Notes under the pieces: model-generated | Told to the model about the DNA's origin: nothing | Database searches by the model: none | What the model saw: only the letters and a program-made list of their open reading frames with translations | Shown: piece by piece, positions 1 to 7,236 of the stretch | Layout: every line of letters starts with the position of its first letter | Numbering within the stretch: position 1 is the stretch's first letter | From: an uncultured Neomegalonema sp. | Lineage (GTDB): Bacteria > Pseudomonadota > Alphaproteobacteria > Rhodobacterales > Rhodobacteraceae | Reading direction: 5' to 3' | Length of the DNA stretch: 64,000 bases | Assembly (NCBI GenBank): GCA_937957975.1 | Contig: CALFFK010000010.1 | Coordinates: 1 to 64,000, forward strand | Program-made: the position numbers and the translations under genes

Positions 1-1046
1 GCGATGCGGGTGGTGTCGCCGCGTTCTTCGAGCAGGTCGGCGAGGCGCGAGGAATGCGTGACGACGACGAGCTGGGTGCGGGCGCTGGCATGGAGGATCA
101 TGGCGGCCAGTGGCTCGATCAGATCGTCATGCAGGCTGGCCTCCGGCTCATTCAGGGCGATGAAGGGCGGATGGCGATGTGAGCAGAGCGCCGCGATGAG
201 GCAGAGATAGCGCAGCGTGCCGTCTGACATCTCGTGAGCCGAAAAGGGCCGCGCAAAATTGGGCATGGACAGCGCAACGGCGTGACGTCCGGCGGCTTCG
301 GTGAAGGTCAGGGCCGAACCGGGGAAGGCGGCGTGGATCGCGGCCTCTATGGTTTGGCGTGCTGCTTCGTCGCCCAGATGTACTGCTGTTGCAAGCGTTG
401 CGGCGAGATTGCGGCCGTCGCCGTCGAGCATCGGCGCGCAGATCGCGACCTGCGGCCAGCGCAGGGGGGATTCTTCGTCGGTACGAAACCCATGATGAAA
501 GCGCCATGCGGCGAAACGGCGTTGCAGGGCGTCGAGTTCCGGGAACCGAACAGGATCGCGCAAGCGCGCCAATGCAGTTTCGGCCATCAGCAACATATTC
601 GGATAAGGCTGCCACTTACCGTCTGGCGCGCGGGCCGTGATGTTTGGTCCCTTGCGCTGCATCATCAGGGGGGCGCGATCCCCAAGACGGGCGGCCACTG
701 ATTCTTCCCGCACCATTGGGTCCAATGCGAGGGCAGGGTCTTTCGGGCCGGGAATCCCAAGCCGCAAGGAATAGCGCAGCCCGTCAAGATCGGCCTCCAA
801 GGCGATGGATTCTGCCGGTCCTGCACCATCGGCCCCGGCCCATAGAACCGAGCGCATTCCGCCCTCGTCCGCGATGGCTTGCGCCAATGTGCCAGAGGCG
901 GCGGCATGGACGAGAGCGAGGGAGCGGTAGAAGTTTGTCTTCCCCGCCCCATTGCTGCCCGTCACGACCGTCAGATTGCCCAGCGGGACCGCGAGTGAGC
1001 GGATTGAGCGATACCCCTCTACGCGAACATAGCGCAGACGGCTCAC
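1..1046 (-). CDS. AAA family ATPase (COG4637-like), 3' end missing
   Basis: This reading frame runs leftward off the window edge, so the C-terminus is not seen. About 348 residues are visible. A P-loop GSNGAGKT lies at residues 30-37, and near the end of the visible part are an ABC-type signature (MSDGTLRYL), a Walker B stretch (FIALNEPEASLH) and a following VVVTHS switch motif. These mark an SMC/ABC-like predicted ATPase of the AAA_21/COG4637 kind. The likely start is GTG at 1046, 18 bases after the grpE stop, so it may be read from the hrcA-grpE transcript. Its substrate is unknown; related proteins are predicted to work on DNA or as overcoming-lysogenization-like nucleases, but no nuclease domain is visible here. 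Confidence 0.8.
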   Translation of the reverse strand, partial: MSRLRYVRVEGYRSIRSLAVPLGNLTVVTGSNGAGKTNFYRSLALVHAAASGTLAQAIADEGGMRSVLWAGADGAGPAESIALEADLDGLRYSLRLGIPGPKDPALALDPMVREESVAARLGDRAPLMMQRKGPNITARAPDGKWQPYPNMLLMAETALARLRDPVRFPELDALQRRFAAWRFHHGFRTDEESPLRWPQVAICAPMLDGDGRNLAATLATAVHLGDEAARQTIEAAIHAAFPGSALTFTEAAGRHAVALSMPNFARPFSAHEMSDGTLRYLCLIAALCSHRHPPFIALNEPEASLHDDLIEPLAAMILHASARTQLVVVTHSSRLADLLEERGDTTRI

Positions 1047-1063
1047 ACGTTGGTGGGCGGCGC

Positions 1064-1774
1064 TCAGGTGGAACTGTCCGATGATGAGGCGGCAGCGGTG
1101 TTGGCCGATGCGCCGTCACCCGATGTGCTCGCACTTGCACTTGCGCTTGACGAAGAAGTTTCGGCAACGACAGGGGCGGCCTTTGCCACACCAACCATCG
1201 CCGCACGCACAAGGCGATCATGGCATATGAATCCGGTCGAGATCACTTCGATGATCGTTCCGCTTTCGGTGCCGGGAATGGGAGCCTCAAACATTGCCTG
1301 ATGCTTGTTCACATCAAAGCGTTCGCCGAGTTCTGGTTCGATAGCGGCGATCTTGTGTTTGTTGAAGGCGTTCAGGAACTCGCGTTCCACAAGCTCCAGT
1401 CCGGCGATCAGATCGGATGCTGCTGCGCGCTGTTCATCGGTTGCTGATTTTAGCGCCCGGTGCAGGTTATCATAGACAGGCAGCAGATCGCGGGCGAGGG
1501 GAACGGCGGCATATTTTGCGCCGTCATCGCGATCACGTTGCGCCCGGCGACGGGTGTTTTCCGCTTCTGCCAGTGCGCGCAGATGGCGATCCTTGGCCTT
1601 GTCGAGTTCCTCTTCGAGTTCCGCGATGCGGATCTCGTGCATGACAGATGGATCGACATAGGCTTTCGGCGCCTCCTGCTCGTCACTTTCCACAGCGGGA
1701 GCGTCACTCGCTGTTTCGTTGGTATTCAGCGGGGGGGCGCCCCCATTTTCTTCCGGTGTCGGCCCTGACATCAA
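1064..1774 (-). CDS. grpE: GrpE, nucleotide exchange factor for DnaK
   Basis: GrpE releases ADP from DnaK during protein refolding in the cytoplasm. The 236-residue product has an acidic disordered N-terminus, a long coiled coil (about residues 50-105, with AELEEELDKAKDRHLRAL), and the family beta domain with the signature around VISTGFICHDRLVRAAMVGVAK near residues 175-200. The start may be either of two adjacent ATG codons (1774 or 1771). It follows hrcA by 7 bases and is surely co-transcribed. The last 30 or so residues are an unusual serine/alanine/threonine-rich tail beyond the normal GrpE end. Confidence 0.95.
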   Translation of the reverse strand: MMSGPTPEENGGAPPLNTNETASDAPAVESDEQEAPKAYVDPSVMHEIRIAELEEELDKAKDRHLRALAEAENTRRRAQRDRDDGAKYAAVPLARDLLPVYDNLHRALKSATDEQRAAASDLIAGLELVEREFLNAFNKHKIAAIEPELGERFDVNKHQAMFEAPIPGTESGTIIEVISTGFICHDRLVRAAMVGVAKAAPVVAETSSSSASASASTSGDGASANTAAASSSDSST

Positions 1775-1781
1775 GCGTGCC

Positions 1782-2873
1782 TCATTCTCTCAACTTGCGT
1801 TTTGACGGGGAACCACTGACCAGTTTGCTGACCATGCGCGCGGTGAAGTCCACGATAGGCATGATCCGCGCGTAGTTCAGTCGGGTTGGGCCTATAACGC
1901 CCAAGGCTCCCACGATTTGTCGGCTTTCGTTCATATAGGGGGAAATGACAAGGGCGGAACCCGAATGCGAAAACAATTTGCTCTCTGCGCCAATGAAGAC
2001 GCGCACCCCTTCCCCTTCCTCAGCCAGATTGAGTACCTGCGCGAGATCGCGTTTGCGTTCCAGATCGTCAAACAACATTCGCACGCTGTCGATCTCGTCT
2101 TCCGCCCGTGCGCTGGACAGCAGGTTTGAAAGACCGCGCACGATGAGCGTACCGCCATCGGCAGATGATGCACCGGCCCATTCGGCTACTCCGCTTTCGA
2201 CCAATGCCTGTGCTGCGGTGTCGAGTTCGGCGCGCACCAGTGCAATCTTTGCTTCAATGGCAGCGCGTGATTCGCCCAGGGTCAGGCCGCGCAGGTGAGC
2301 GTTCAGGAAATTTGTTGCCGAGGCCATGGCAGAAGGGGTCAGGCCGGGGGGCAACCGAAACAGGCGATTCTCGACATTGCCGCCTTCGGTCACGATGATA
2401 GCCATGGCGCGCCCGTCATTGAGCGGGGCGACCTCAATATGCTCAATGGGGGCATCGCGCGTGGGGGCGATGACGAGACTGGCGCAGCGTGACAGGCCCG
2501 ACAGGGCGGTTGTCGCTTCGGTCAGAACGTCGTCGATGCCCCGGTCGTCCTCGTCATGCAGGGCGGTTTCGATGGCGCGGCGTTCGTCTGCTCCGATGTC
2601 GCCGACCTGAAGGAAGCCATCAAGAAAGAGACGCAACCCCTGCTCTGTCGGGATGCGGCCCGCGCTGGTATGGGGGGCCGCAATCAGACCCATGAGTTCG
2701 AGATCCTGCATCACATTGCGGATCGATGCGGGAGAGAGGGGGTCTTCGAGTTGTCGCGACAGCGTGCGCGAACCGACAGGATCTCCATGCTCAATAAAGG
2801 ATTCAACGATGCGCCGGAAAATCTCACGGCTGCGTGCATCGAGGGTATCCGATGTGTCGAAGGCTGTGGCCAT
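1782..2873 (-). CDS. hrcA: HrcA, heat-inducible transcription repressor
   Basis: HrcA represses chaperone genes by binding CIRCE inverted repeats, usually upstream of groESL. The 363-residue product has an N-terminal winged helix with the family signature HTSAGRIPTEQGLRLF near residues 68-83, a central GAF-like domain and a C-terminal GALGVIGPTRLNYARIMPIVD segment, all at the usual places. It heads a minus-strand operon with grpE. No CIRCE sequence is seen in its own upstream region, which instead holds a different palindrome at 2906-2924, so autoregulation through CIRCE is not supported here. Confidence 0.96.
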   Translation of the reverse strand: MATAFDTSDTLDARSREIFRRIVESFIEHGDPVGSRTLSRQLEDPLSPASIRNVMQDLELMGLIAAPHTSAGRIPTEQGLRLFLDGFLQVGDIGADERRAIETALHDEDDRGIDDVLTEATTALSGLSRCASLVIAPTRDAPIEHIEVAPLNDGRAMAIIVTEGGNVENRLFRLPPGLTPSAMASATNFLNAHLRGLTLGESRAAIEAKIALVRAELDTAAQALVESGVAEWAGASSADGGTLIVRGLSNLLSSARAEDEIDSVRMLFDDLERKRDLAQVLNLAEEGEGVRVFIGAESKLFSHSGSALVISPYMNESRQIVGALGVIGPTRLNYARIMPIVDFTARMVSKLVSGSPSKRKLRE

Positions 2874-2905
2874 GGGTCCGCCGTGTGCTCTCCGGGTTAT
2901 CCGAA

Positions 2906-2947
2906 GTATCGATATAGTCGATACGACACTACGGGTTAATCCTGCAA
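2906..2947 (-). promoter_or_regulatory. Candidate hrcA promoter with overlapping palindrome
   Basis: On the minus strand TTGCAG (2947-2942) and TATCGA (2923-2918) are separated by 18 bases and could form a sigma-70-type promoter. A perfect 7-base inverted repeat, GTATCGA at 2906-2912 and TCGATAC at 2918-2924 with a 5-base spacer, overlaps the -10 element, as an operator would. It does not resemble CIRCE. Assigned by eye only. Confidence 0.35.
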
Positions 2948-3075
2948 GAAAATGGCTGTCATGTCATGGTGGAACTCTTGGAGGACGCTCTGGAAGAGAG
3001 CTATTGGAGACGGCTGTGTCATTTGAGTGTCGACACTGAATGGCACGCGCTGCCTGATTGCGATGGAGGATAACA

Positions 3076-3531
3076 ATGGCCATCCGGTTTCGTCCTGCGG
3101 CCCGTGCGGATTTGTCCGTTATGGTCGCGCTGATCGCTGCCGATCAGCTTGGTGCGACGCGCGAGGATGCGCGTGAGCCGCTTGCGCCCTGTTATGTTGA
3201 TGCGTTCGAGGCGTTGATCAGTGATCCCAATCAGATACTTGCGGTTGCTGATGATGCGGGTGTGGTCATCGGGACGCTGCAATTGACCTTCATTCCCGGC
3301 CTGTCGCGCAAGGGATCATGGCGGGGACAGATCGAGGCGGTACGGGTGGCCGAAAGCCATCGTGGCAAGGGTGTGGGGGCGAGGTTTTTCGAATGGGCCA
3401 TAGACCAGTGCCGGGGGCGGGGGTGCTCGCTTGTGCAACTGACCACCGACCGCAGCCGCCCGGACGCGCATCGCTTTTATGAACGCCTTGGTTTTGAAGC
3501 CAGCCATGTGGGCTATAAACTGAAACTTTGA
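3076..3531 (+). CDS. GNAT family N-acetyltransferase
   Basis: A 151-residue GCN5-related acetyltransferase that would move an acetyl group from acetyl-CoA to an amine. The acetyl-CoA-binding motif A (RGKGVGARFFEWA) lies near residues 95-108 and is followed by the closing motif RFYERLGFE. The start ATG at 3076 is chosen because GGAGGA lies 5 bases upstream (3065-3070); a TTG at 3058 in the same frame would overlap that ribosome-binding site. Its substrate cannot be read from sequence. It is divergent from hrcA. Confidence 0.88.
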   Translation: MAIRFRPAARADLSVMVALIAADQLGATREDAREPLAPCYVDAFEALISDPNQILAVADDAGVVIGTLQLTFIPGLSRKGSWRGQIEAVRVAESHRGKGVGARFFEWAIDQCRGRGCSLVQLTTDRSRPDAHRFYERLGFEASHVGYKLKL

Positions 3532-3548
3532 CCGCCCCTCCCTCGTGA

Positions 3549-4295
3549 ATGAAGGATCGTGATGTGCTGAAAAAACTGTTATGTGCCGCCGCCGTGCTCT
3601 GTTCGGTGACGCCTGCCATGGCGGAGGAACCCTCCGATTTTCTGGCGGCGAATATCCTTGGGATTTTCTATCACGAACTGGGTCACGCCATTATCCATAC
3701 GGAGGATGTGCCGATCTTCGGGCAGGAAGAGGATGCGGCGGATGTTTTCTCGATCTTTTTGGTCGATGCGCTTTTTGAGGATGGGGACGCGCAATCCCTC
3801 GCGCTGGATATGGCATCGGGTTTTGCGGGCGAAGCGATGATGCGGGACGCCGAGGAAGAAGAGATTGCGTGGTGGGATACCCATGGCCCGGATGAACAAC
3901 GGTTCTACAACATGGCGTGCATCCTCTATGGTGCCGACACGGAAGCACGTGAAGGGTTTGCCGATGAGGTCGGCCTGCCGGACGAACGTGCGGAATCCTG
4001 TGCGGAAGAATACGATCAGGCGGCGGCAAGCTGGGGTTCCGTCATGGAAGAAATGTCGGACATCAAGGGACGACCGAAGCTGACCTTCGCGGGAAACAGG
4101 GAACTTGCGGTTTCGAAAATTCTTGAGGAGGAAGTCAGAAGCCTCAACCGCGAGATTCGACTCTCCCACCCGGTCGGTGTTTCGGTTGAAGCATGTGATG
4201 AGCCAAATGCCTATTATGATCCTGAGGCGTACAAGATCGTTTTCTGCACTGAATTTGTGGGGCATTTACAGCGGATCGAGGTGTTGCTGAAATGA
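3549..4295 (+). CDS. Secreted DUF4344-type putative metallopeptidase
   Basis: The 248-residue product begins with a signal peptide (hydrophobic core LLCAAAVLCSV, likely cleavage after TPAMA near residue 25), so it acts outside the cytoplasm. A zinc-peptidase HELGH motif lies at residues 42-46, followed by an acidic segment (EEDAADVF) that can supply the third metal ligand. This arrangement fits the DUF4344 putative metallopeptidase family. Paired cysteines in the C-terminal half may form disulfides. No substrate is known. It follows the GNAT gene by 17 bases, which may be chance co-orientation. Confidence 0.78.
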   Translation: MKDRDVLKKLLCAAAVLCSVTPAMAEEPSDFLAANILGIFYHELGHAIIHTEDVPIFGQEEDAADVFSIFLVDALFEDGDAQSLALDMASGFAGEAMMRDAEEEEIAWWDTHGPDEQRFYNMACILYGADTEAREGFADEVGLPDERAESCAEEYDQAAASWGSVMEEMSDIKGRPKLTFAGNRELAVSKILEEEVRSLNREIRLSHPVGVSVEACDEPNAYYDPEAYKIVFCTEFVGHLQRIEVLLK

Positions 4296-4323
4296 TTCAG
4301 GGCGTCCTTCGCGAAAGATCGGC

Positions 4324-4896
4324 ATGAACACACCTGCCCATACCCTGCTTGCTGCCGCCTTGCTGGCCAAACCGGAGGCGCGCAAGCGCAATGCTGCGTT
4401 GATAGTGGGGTCGCTGATCCCGGATGTGACGATCCTATGGATGATCCTCTGGGAGAGGTTTATACGTGGGACGGATATGCGGACGATCTTTACGGAGAAA
4501 TATTACGCCCCGGAATGGCATCTGGTTTTTGCGATCCCCAATTCCATACCGCTGTTCGCGCTGGGCGCGGCGGCGGGCTATGCGCTGGGATGGCCGCTGG
4601 TGTGGGTGTTGTGTGCCGCTGCGCTGGTGCATGTCATCGGTGATCTGCCGCTACATCACGATGATGGGCATCCGCATCTTTGGCCGTTCAGTGATTGGAT
4701 CTATGCCAGTCCGGTCAGCTATTGGGACCCTGGCCATCACGGGATAGCGGCGGGGGCAGTGGAGGCCGCGCTCTGTGTGGTGCTGGGGGTGATCCTGTGG
4801 CGGCGTTTCAGCGGAGTTCCTGCGCGGACATTGATTGCGTTTGGCGTGGCGTTGGAATTGTCTGTGCCACTCGGCTGGTTGCTGACACTCGGATGA
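4324..4896 (+). CDS. Membrane protein with YdjM/DUF457-like metal motifs
   Basis: A 190-residue integral membrane protein with about four hydrophobic segments. The N-terminal NTPAHTLLAAALL, a following SLIPD motif near residues 30-34, and a histidine/aspartate-rich loop (HHDDGHPHLWPFSDW near residues 115-129) recall the YdjM/LexA-regulated membrane-bound hydrolase family, whose members carry similar metal-type residues. Some relatives are mislabelled CobQ in databases. The actual reaction is unknown. It overlaps the next gene through an ATGA stop-start, so the two are probably translated together. Confidence 0.65.
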   Translation: MNTPAHTLLAAALLAKPEARKRNAALIVGSLIPDVTILWMILWERFIRGTDMRTIFTEKYYAPEWHLVFAIPNSIPLFALGAAAGYALGWPLVWVLCAAALVHVIGDLPLHHDDGHPHLWPFSDWIYASPVSYWDPGHHGIAAGAVEAALCVVLGVILWRRFSGVPARTLIAFGVALELSVPLGWLLTLG

Positions 4897-5237
4897 GGAA
4901 CGGGGCACGTCTGGTGTTTCTTGCGCTGTTGCTGGGGGTGGTTCTGGTCAGCGTGCTGTCGGTAAGGCGATTGGGGTTCAGCGTCGAACCGCCCTATGAC
5001 AAGATCGCCCATCTAGGCATGTATTTCGTGCTCGCGTTTTTTGCCGCGCTGGGTTGGCCGCAATGGCGCGGGGTGGCGCTGATCGGGTTGCCCCTGGTTG
5101 GGCTGGCCCTTGAAGCGGCACAAACCCTGACGCCCGCGCGCGAGTTTTCCTGGGCGGATGTATTTGCCAATGCCGCCGGGATTGGACTGGCTGTTGCTGT
5201 ATCGGCGGCAATCACACGCTGGCTGGATCGGGGATAG
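4893..5237 (+). CDS. VanZ-like family membrane protein
   Basis: A 114-residue protein with about four membrane helices. The PYDKIAHLGMYFVLAFF segment near residues 34-50 and the later EAAQTLTPAREFSWADVFANAAG segment are typical of the VanZ-like family, whose role outside teicoplanin resistance is unclear. The ATG at 4893 overlaps the stop of the preceding membrane-protein gene (ATGA), supporting coupling. The 3' end overlaps the convergent VOC-family gene by 26 bases. Confidence 0.8.
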   Translation: MRNGARLVFLALLLGVVLVSVLSVRRLGFSVEPPYDKIAHLGMYFVLAFFAALGWPQWRGVALIGLPLVGLALEAAQTLTPAREFSWADVFANAAGIGLAVAVSAAITRWLDRG

Positions 5238-5601
5238 AAAGCTCGATCAGGTTGTCGTCCGGGTCGCGGATATAAAGCGACATGATCGGGCCGGTCGCGC
5301 CGGTGCGCTGTACCGGGCCTTGTTCGATGGCGATACCGACGGCGTTCAGACGCTTGGTTGCCACCTCCAGCGAAACATTGAGCAGAAAGCACAAATCGCC
5401 GGAACCGGGAGTGGGATGGGCTGATTTTGGCTCAAACTCATGGCCCGCGCGGTGCAGGTTGATCTTCTGCACACCGAACGAGAGCGCGATGCGCCCCTCA
5501 CCAAACATCTGTTTCTTCATACCAAGACCATCGCAATAGAATGCGATGGTCGCGTCGATGTCTTTCACCGTGAGGACGAGGTGGTCGAGGGAGGCAATCA
5601 T
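5212..5601 (-). CDS. VOC family (glyoxalase/bleomycin-resistance fold) protein
   Basis: A 129-residue protein with the two beta-alpha-beta-beta-beta modules of the vicinal oxygen chelate family. It opens with ASLDHLVLTVKDIDATIAFYC, typical of the first module with a metal-binding histidine, and closes with IMSLYIRDPDDNLIELS, which holds the usual C-terminal glutamate ligand. It is probably a small metal-dependent enzyme of virulence-protein/biphenyl-dioxygenase-like type; its substrate is unknown. The ATG at 5601 is chosen because the family N-terminus begins right there. Confidence 0.85.
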   Translation of the reverse strand: MIASLDHLVLTVKDIDATIAFYCDGLGMKKQMFGEGRIALSFGVQKINLHRAGHEFEPKSAHPTPGSGDLCFLLNVSLEVATKRLNAVGIAIEQGPVQRTGATGPIMSLYIRDPDDNLIELSIPDPASV

Positions 5602-5645
5602 AGAACGTGATGCCCGTAATAACGGGTCTCTCCTGGTAGAGGGGC

Positions 5646-5667
5646 CATTCCCGCTTGTGCGGGAATG
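5646..5667. repeat. REP-like inverted repeat between two minus-strand genes
   Basis: A perfect 9-base inverted repeat, CATTCCCGC (5646-5654) and GCGGGAATG (5659-5667) around TTGT. Similar TTCCC-GGGAA hairpins are common dispersed extragenic elements in proteobacteria, and a degenerate relative occurs at 25526-25545. It lies after the BMP-family gene on the minus strand and may protect its mRNA end; there is no T-tract on that side. Confidence 0.6.
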
Positions 5668-5680
5668 AAGGTTTTTCCGG

Positions 5681-6745
5681 TCACTTCGGCAGGTCGCCTT
5701 CGACGCCCTTGATGAAGAAGTCCATGGTGGCGAGCATTCCGTCATCGGGAATTTCGCCCTTGGCTACGCGCTCCTCGCCATCGCGGTCAGTGATGGGGCC
5801 GGTGAAGGGATGAAGAAGGCCGACGCGGATTTTGTCTTCCATCAGCTTGGCATCGCGGGCGACGTCATAAGGCATGTTCACATAAGGCGACATCTGCACC
5901 ATGCCGGGCTGGATGCCATCCCATGTATCCGTGCTTTTCCACGACCCGTCCAGAGCCATGCCGACGCGCTCGACGTAATAGGGCGCCCAATTATCGATCA
6001 CGGAAGTAAGCTGTGCTTCCTTGCCGAATTCGTGCATATCCGACGCCTGACCAATGGCCAGGATGCCAGCATTTGCCGCTGTCTGGAGCGGGGCCGGGCT
6101 ATCGGTGTGCTGGGTGATGATGTCCGCACCCTGCGCGATCAGGGCTTTCGCCGCATCGGCCTCTTTGCCGGGATCGTACCAGGAATTGACCCATTGAACC
6201 GAGATCGTGGCATCGGGGTTCACGCTCTGCATTCCAAGGAGGAAAGCGTTGACGCCACGAATGACTTCCGGGATCGGGAAAGACGCAACATAACCCGCCT
6301 TGCCGGTCTTGGACATGCGCGCTGCAATCATTCCGGCGATGTAGCGCCCTTCGTAGAAACGGGCGGAATAGGTGGCGACGTTATCGGCGCGCTTGTAGCC
6401 GGTGGCGTGCTCGAATTTCACATCCGGGAATTGCTTGGCGACCTTGACGGTCGGGTCCATGAACCCGAAGGAGGTTGTAAAGATCAGGCCATGGCCGCTG
6501 GCGGCGAGCTGGCGGATAATGCGCTCTGCGTCCGGGCCTTCCGAGACGCTTTCGATGTAGGTCGTCTCAATTTTGTCCCCATAGGCTTCCTCGATGGCCT
6601 TGAGGCCTTCGTGATGCTGATAGGTCCAGCCGTGGTCGCCGATGGGGCCGACATAGACGAAGCCGACCTTGAGTGGATCATCGGCAGCAAGGGCCGGGGC
6701 GGAAAGAAAGGCCGCAAATGCGGCGGCGAGCAAGCTGCGGAGCAT
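5681..6745 (-). CDS. BMP family ABC transporter substrate-binding protein
   Basis: A 354-residue periplasmic binding protein of the BMP/Med family, which usually captures nucleosides or related compounds for an ABC importer. A signal peptide ends near ALAA (residue 21). The mature part begins DPLKVGFVYVGPIGDHGWTY, the standard BMP opening, and carries IGQASDMHEF and a TGPITDRDGEERVAKGE tail common in the family. A ribosome-binding site (AGAGGGA) precedes the ATG. No permease or ATPase lies next to it in this window, so its partner genes are elsewhere or upstream members are missing. Confidence 0.9.
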   Translation of the reverse strand: MLRSLLAAAFAAFLSAPALAADDPLKVGFVYVGPIGDHGWTYQHHEGLKAIEEAYGDKIETTYIESVSEGPDAERIIRQLAASGHGLIFTTSFGFMDPTVKVAKQFPDVKFEHATGYKRADNVATYSARFYEGRYIAGMIAARMSKTGKAGYVASFPIPEVIRGVNAFLLGMQSVNPDATISVQWVNSWYDPGKEADAAKALIAQGADIITQHTDSPAPLQTAANAGILAIGQASDMHEFGKEAQLTSVIDNWAPYYVERVGMALDGSWKSTDTWDGIQPGMVQMSPYVNMPYDVARDAKLMEDKIRVGLLHPFTGPITDRDGEERVAKGEIPDDGMLATMDFFIKGVEGDLPK

Positions 6746-6833
6746 GGAATCATCCCTCTGGTAACAATTGGGTAACTTTTAATTCCGCTCGCTCCAAAAT
6801 GACAGGGGGAAGGAATATCGCTTCCTGAAACAT

Positions 6834-6862
6834 AACAACCCCGGCGCAAGGCCGGGGTTGTT
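6834..6862 (-). terminator. Strong hairpin after dnaX-ybaB
   Basis: A perfect 12-base stem, AACAACCCCGGC (6834-6845) and GCCGGGGTTGTT (6851-6862), with a 5-base loop. It lies 33 bases beyond the ybaB stop on the minus strand and would end the dnaX-ybaB transcript. The T-tract after it is weak. Confidence 0.7.
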
Positions 6863-6894
6863 ATGGGGTTTCCCTCCGTTCGATATGATATGTC

Positions 6895-7236
6895 CTACTG
6901 ACCCATCAAACCCGGTGGCAATTGCATGTCGCCCATGACTTTCTGCATTTCTTCCTGCGCGCGCAGACCTGCCTTGTCCTGAGCGGCCGCGACGGCGGCG
7001 ATGATGAGATCCTGCACCACTTCGGCGTCTTCGGGTTTGAGGAGCGAAGGGTCGATTTTCAGGCTGGTCAGCTTGCCCTTGGCATTGGCGGTGGCGACGA
7101 CCATGCCTGCGCCGGATGCACCCTCGACATGGATATGCTCCAATGCTTCCTGCGCTTCGACGGCCTTGGCCTGCATCTCGCGGGCCTGACCCATCAGCTT
7201 GCCGATGTCGCCCATATTTTTCAGTCCTTCGAACAT
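6895..7236 (-). CDS. ybaB: YbaB/EbfC family nucleoid-associated protein
   Basis: A 113-residue DNA-binding protein that forms tweezer-like dimers. The family layout is visible: an N-terminal coiled helix (MGQAREMQAKAVEAQEAL), a central sheet with VVVATANAKGKLTSLKIDPS, and a C-terminal helix (ADVVQDLIIAAVAAAQDKA-like segment). The ATG directly follows the dnaX stop (TGAATG), the usual dnaX-ybaB pairing. In many bacteria recR follows; here a terminator hairpin follows instead. Confidence 0.95.
   Translation of the reverse strand: MFEGLKNMGDIGKLMGQAREMQAKAVEAQEALEHIHVEGASGAGMVVATANAKGKLTSLKIDPSLLKPEDAEVVQDLIIAAVAAAQDKAGLRAQEEMQKVMGDMQLPPGLMGQ

Noticed and set aside
3026-3037. Perfect 12-base palindrome AGTGTCGACACT before the GNAT gene
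   Set aside because: Palindromes of this size are expected by chance about a dozen times in 64 kb, and nothing else marks it as an operator.
5810-6775. A 321-codon open frame on the plus strand
   Set aside because: It lies opposite the BMP-family gene, has no domain I recognise, and its composition mirrors that gene.
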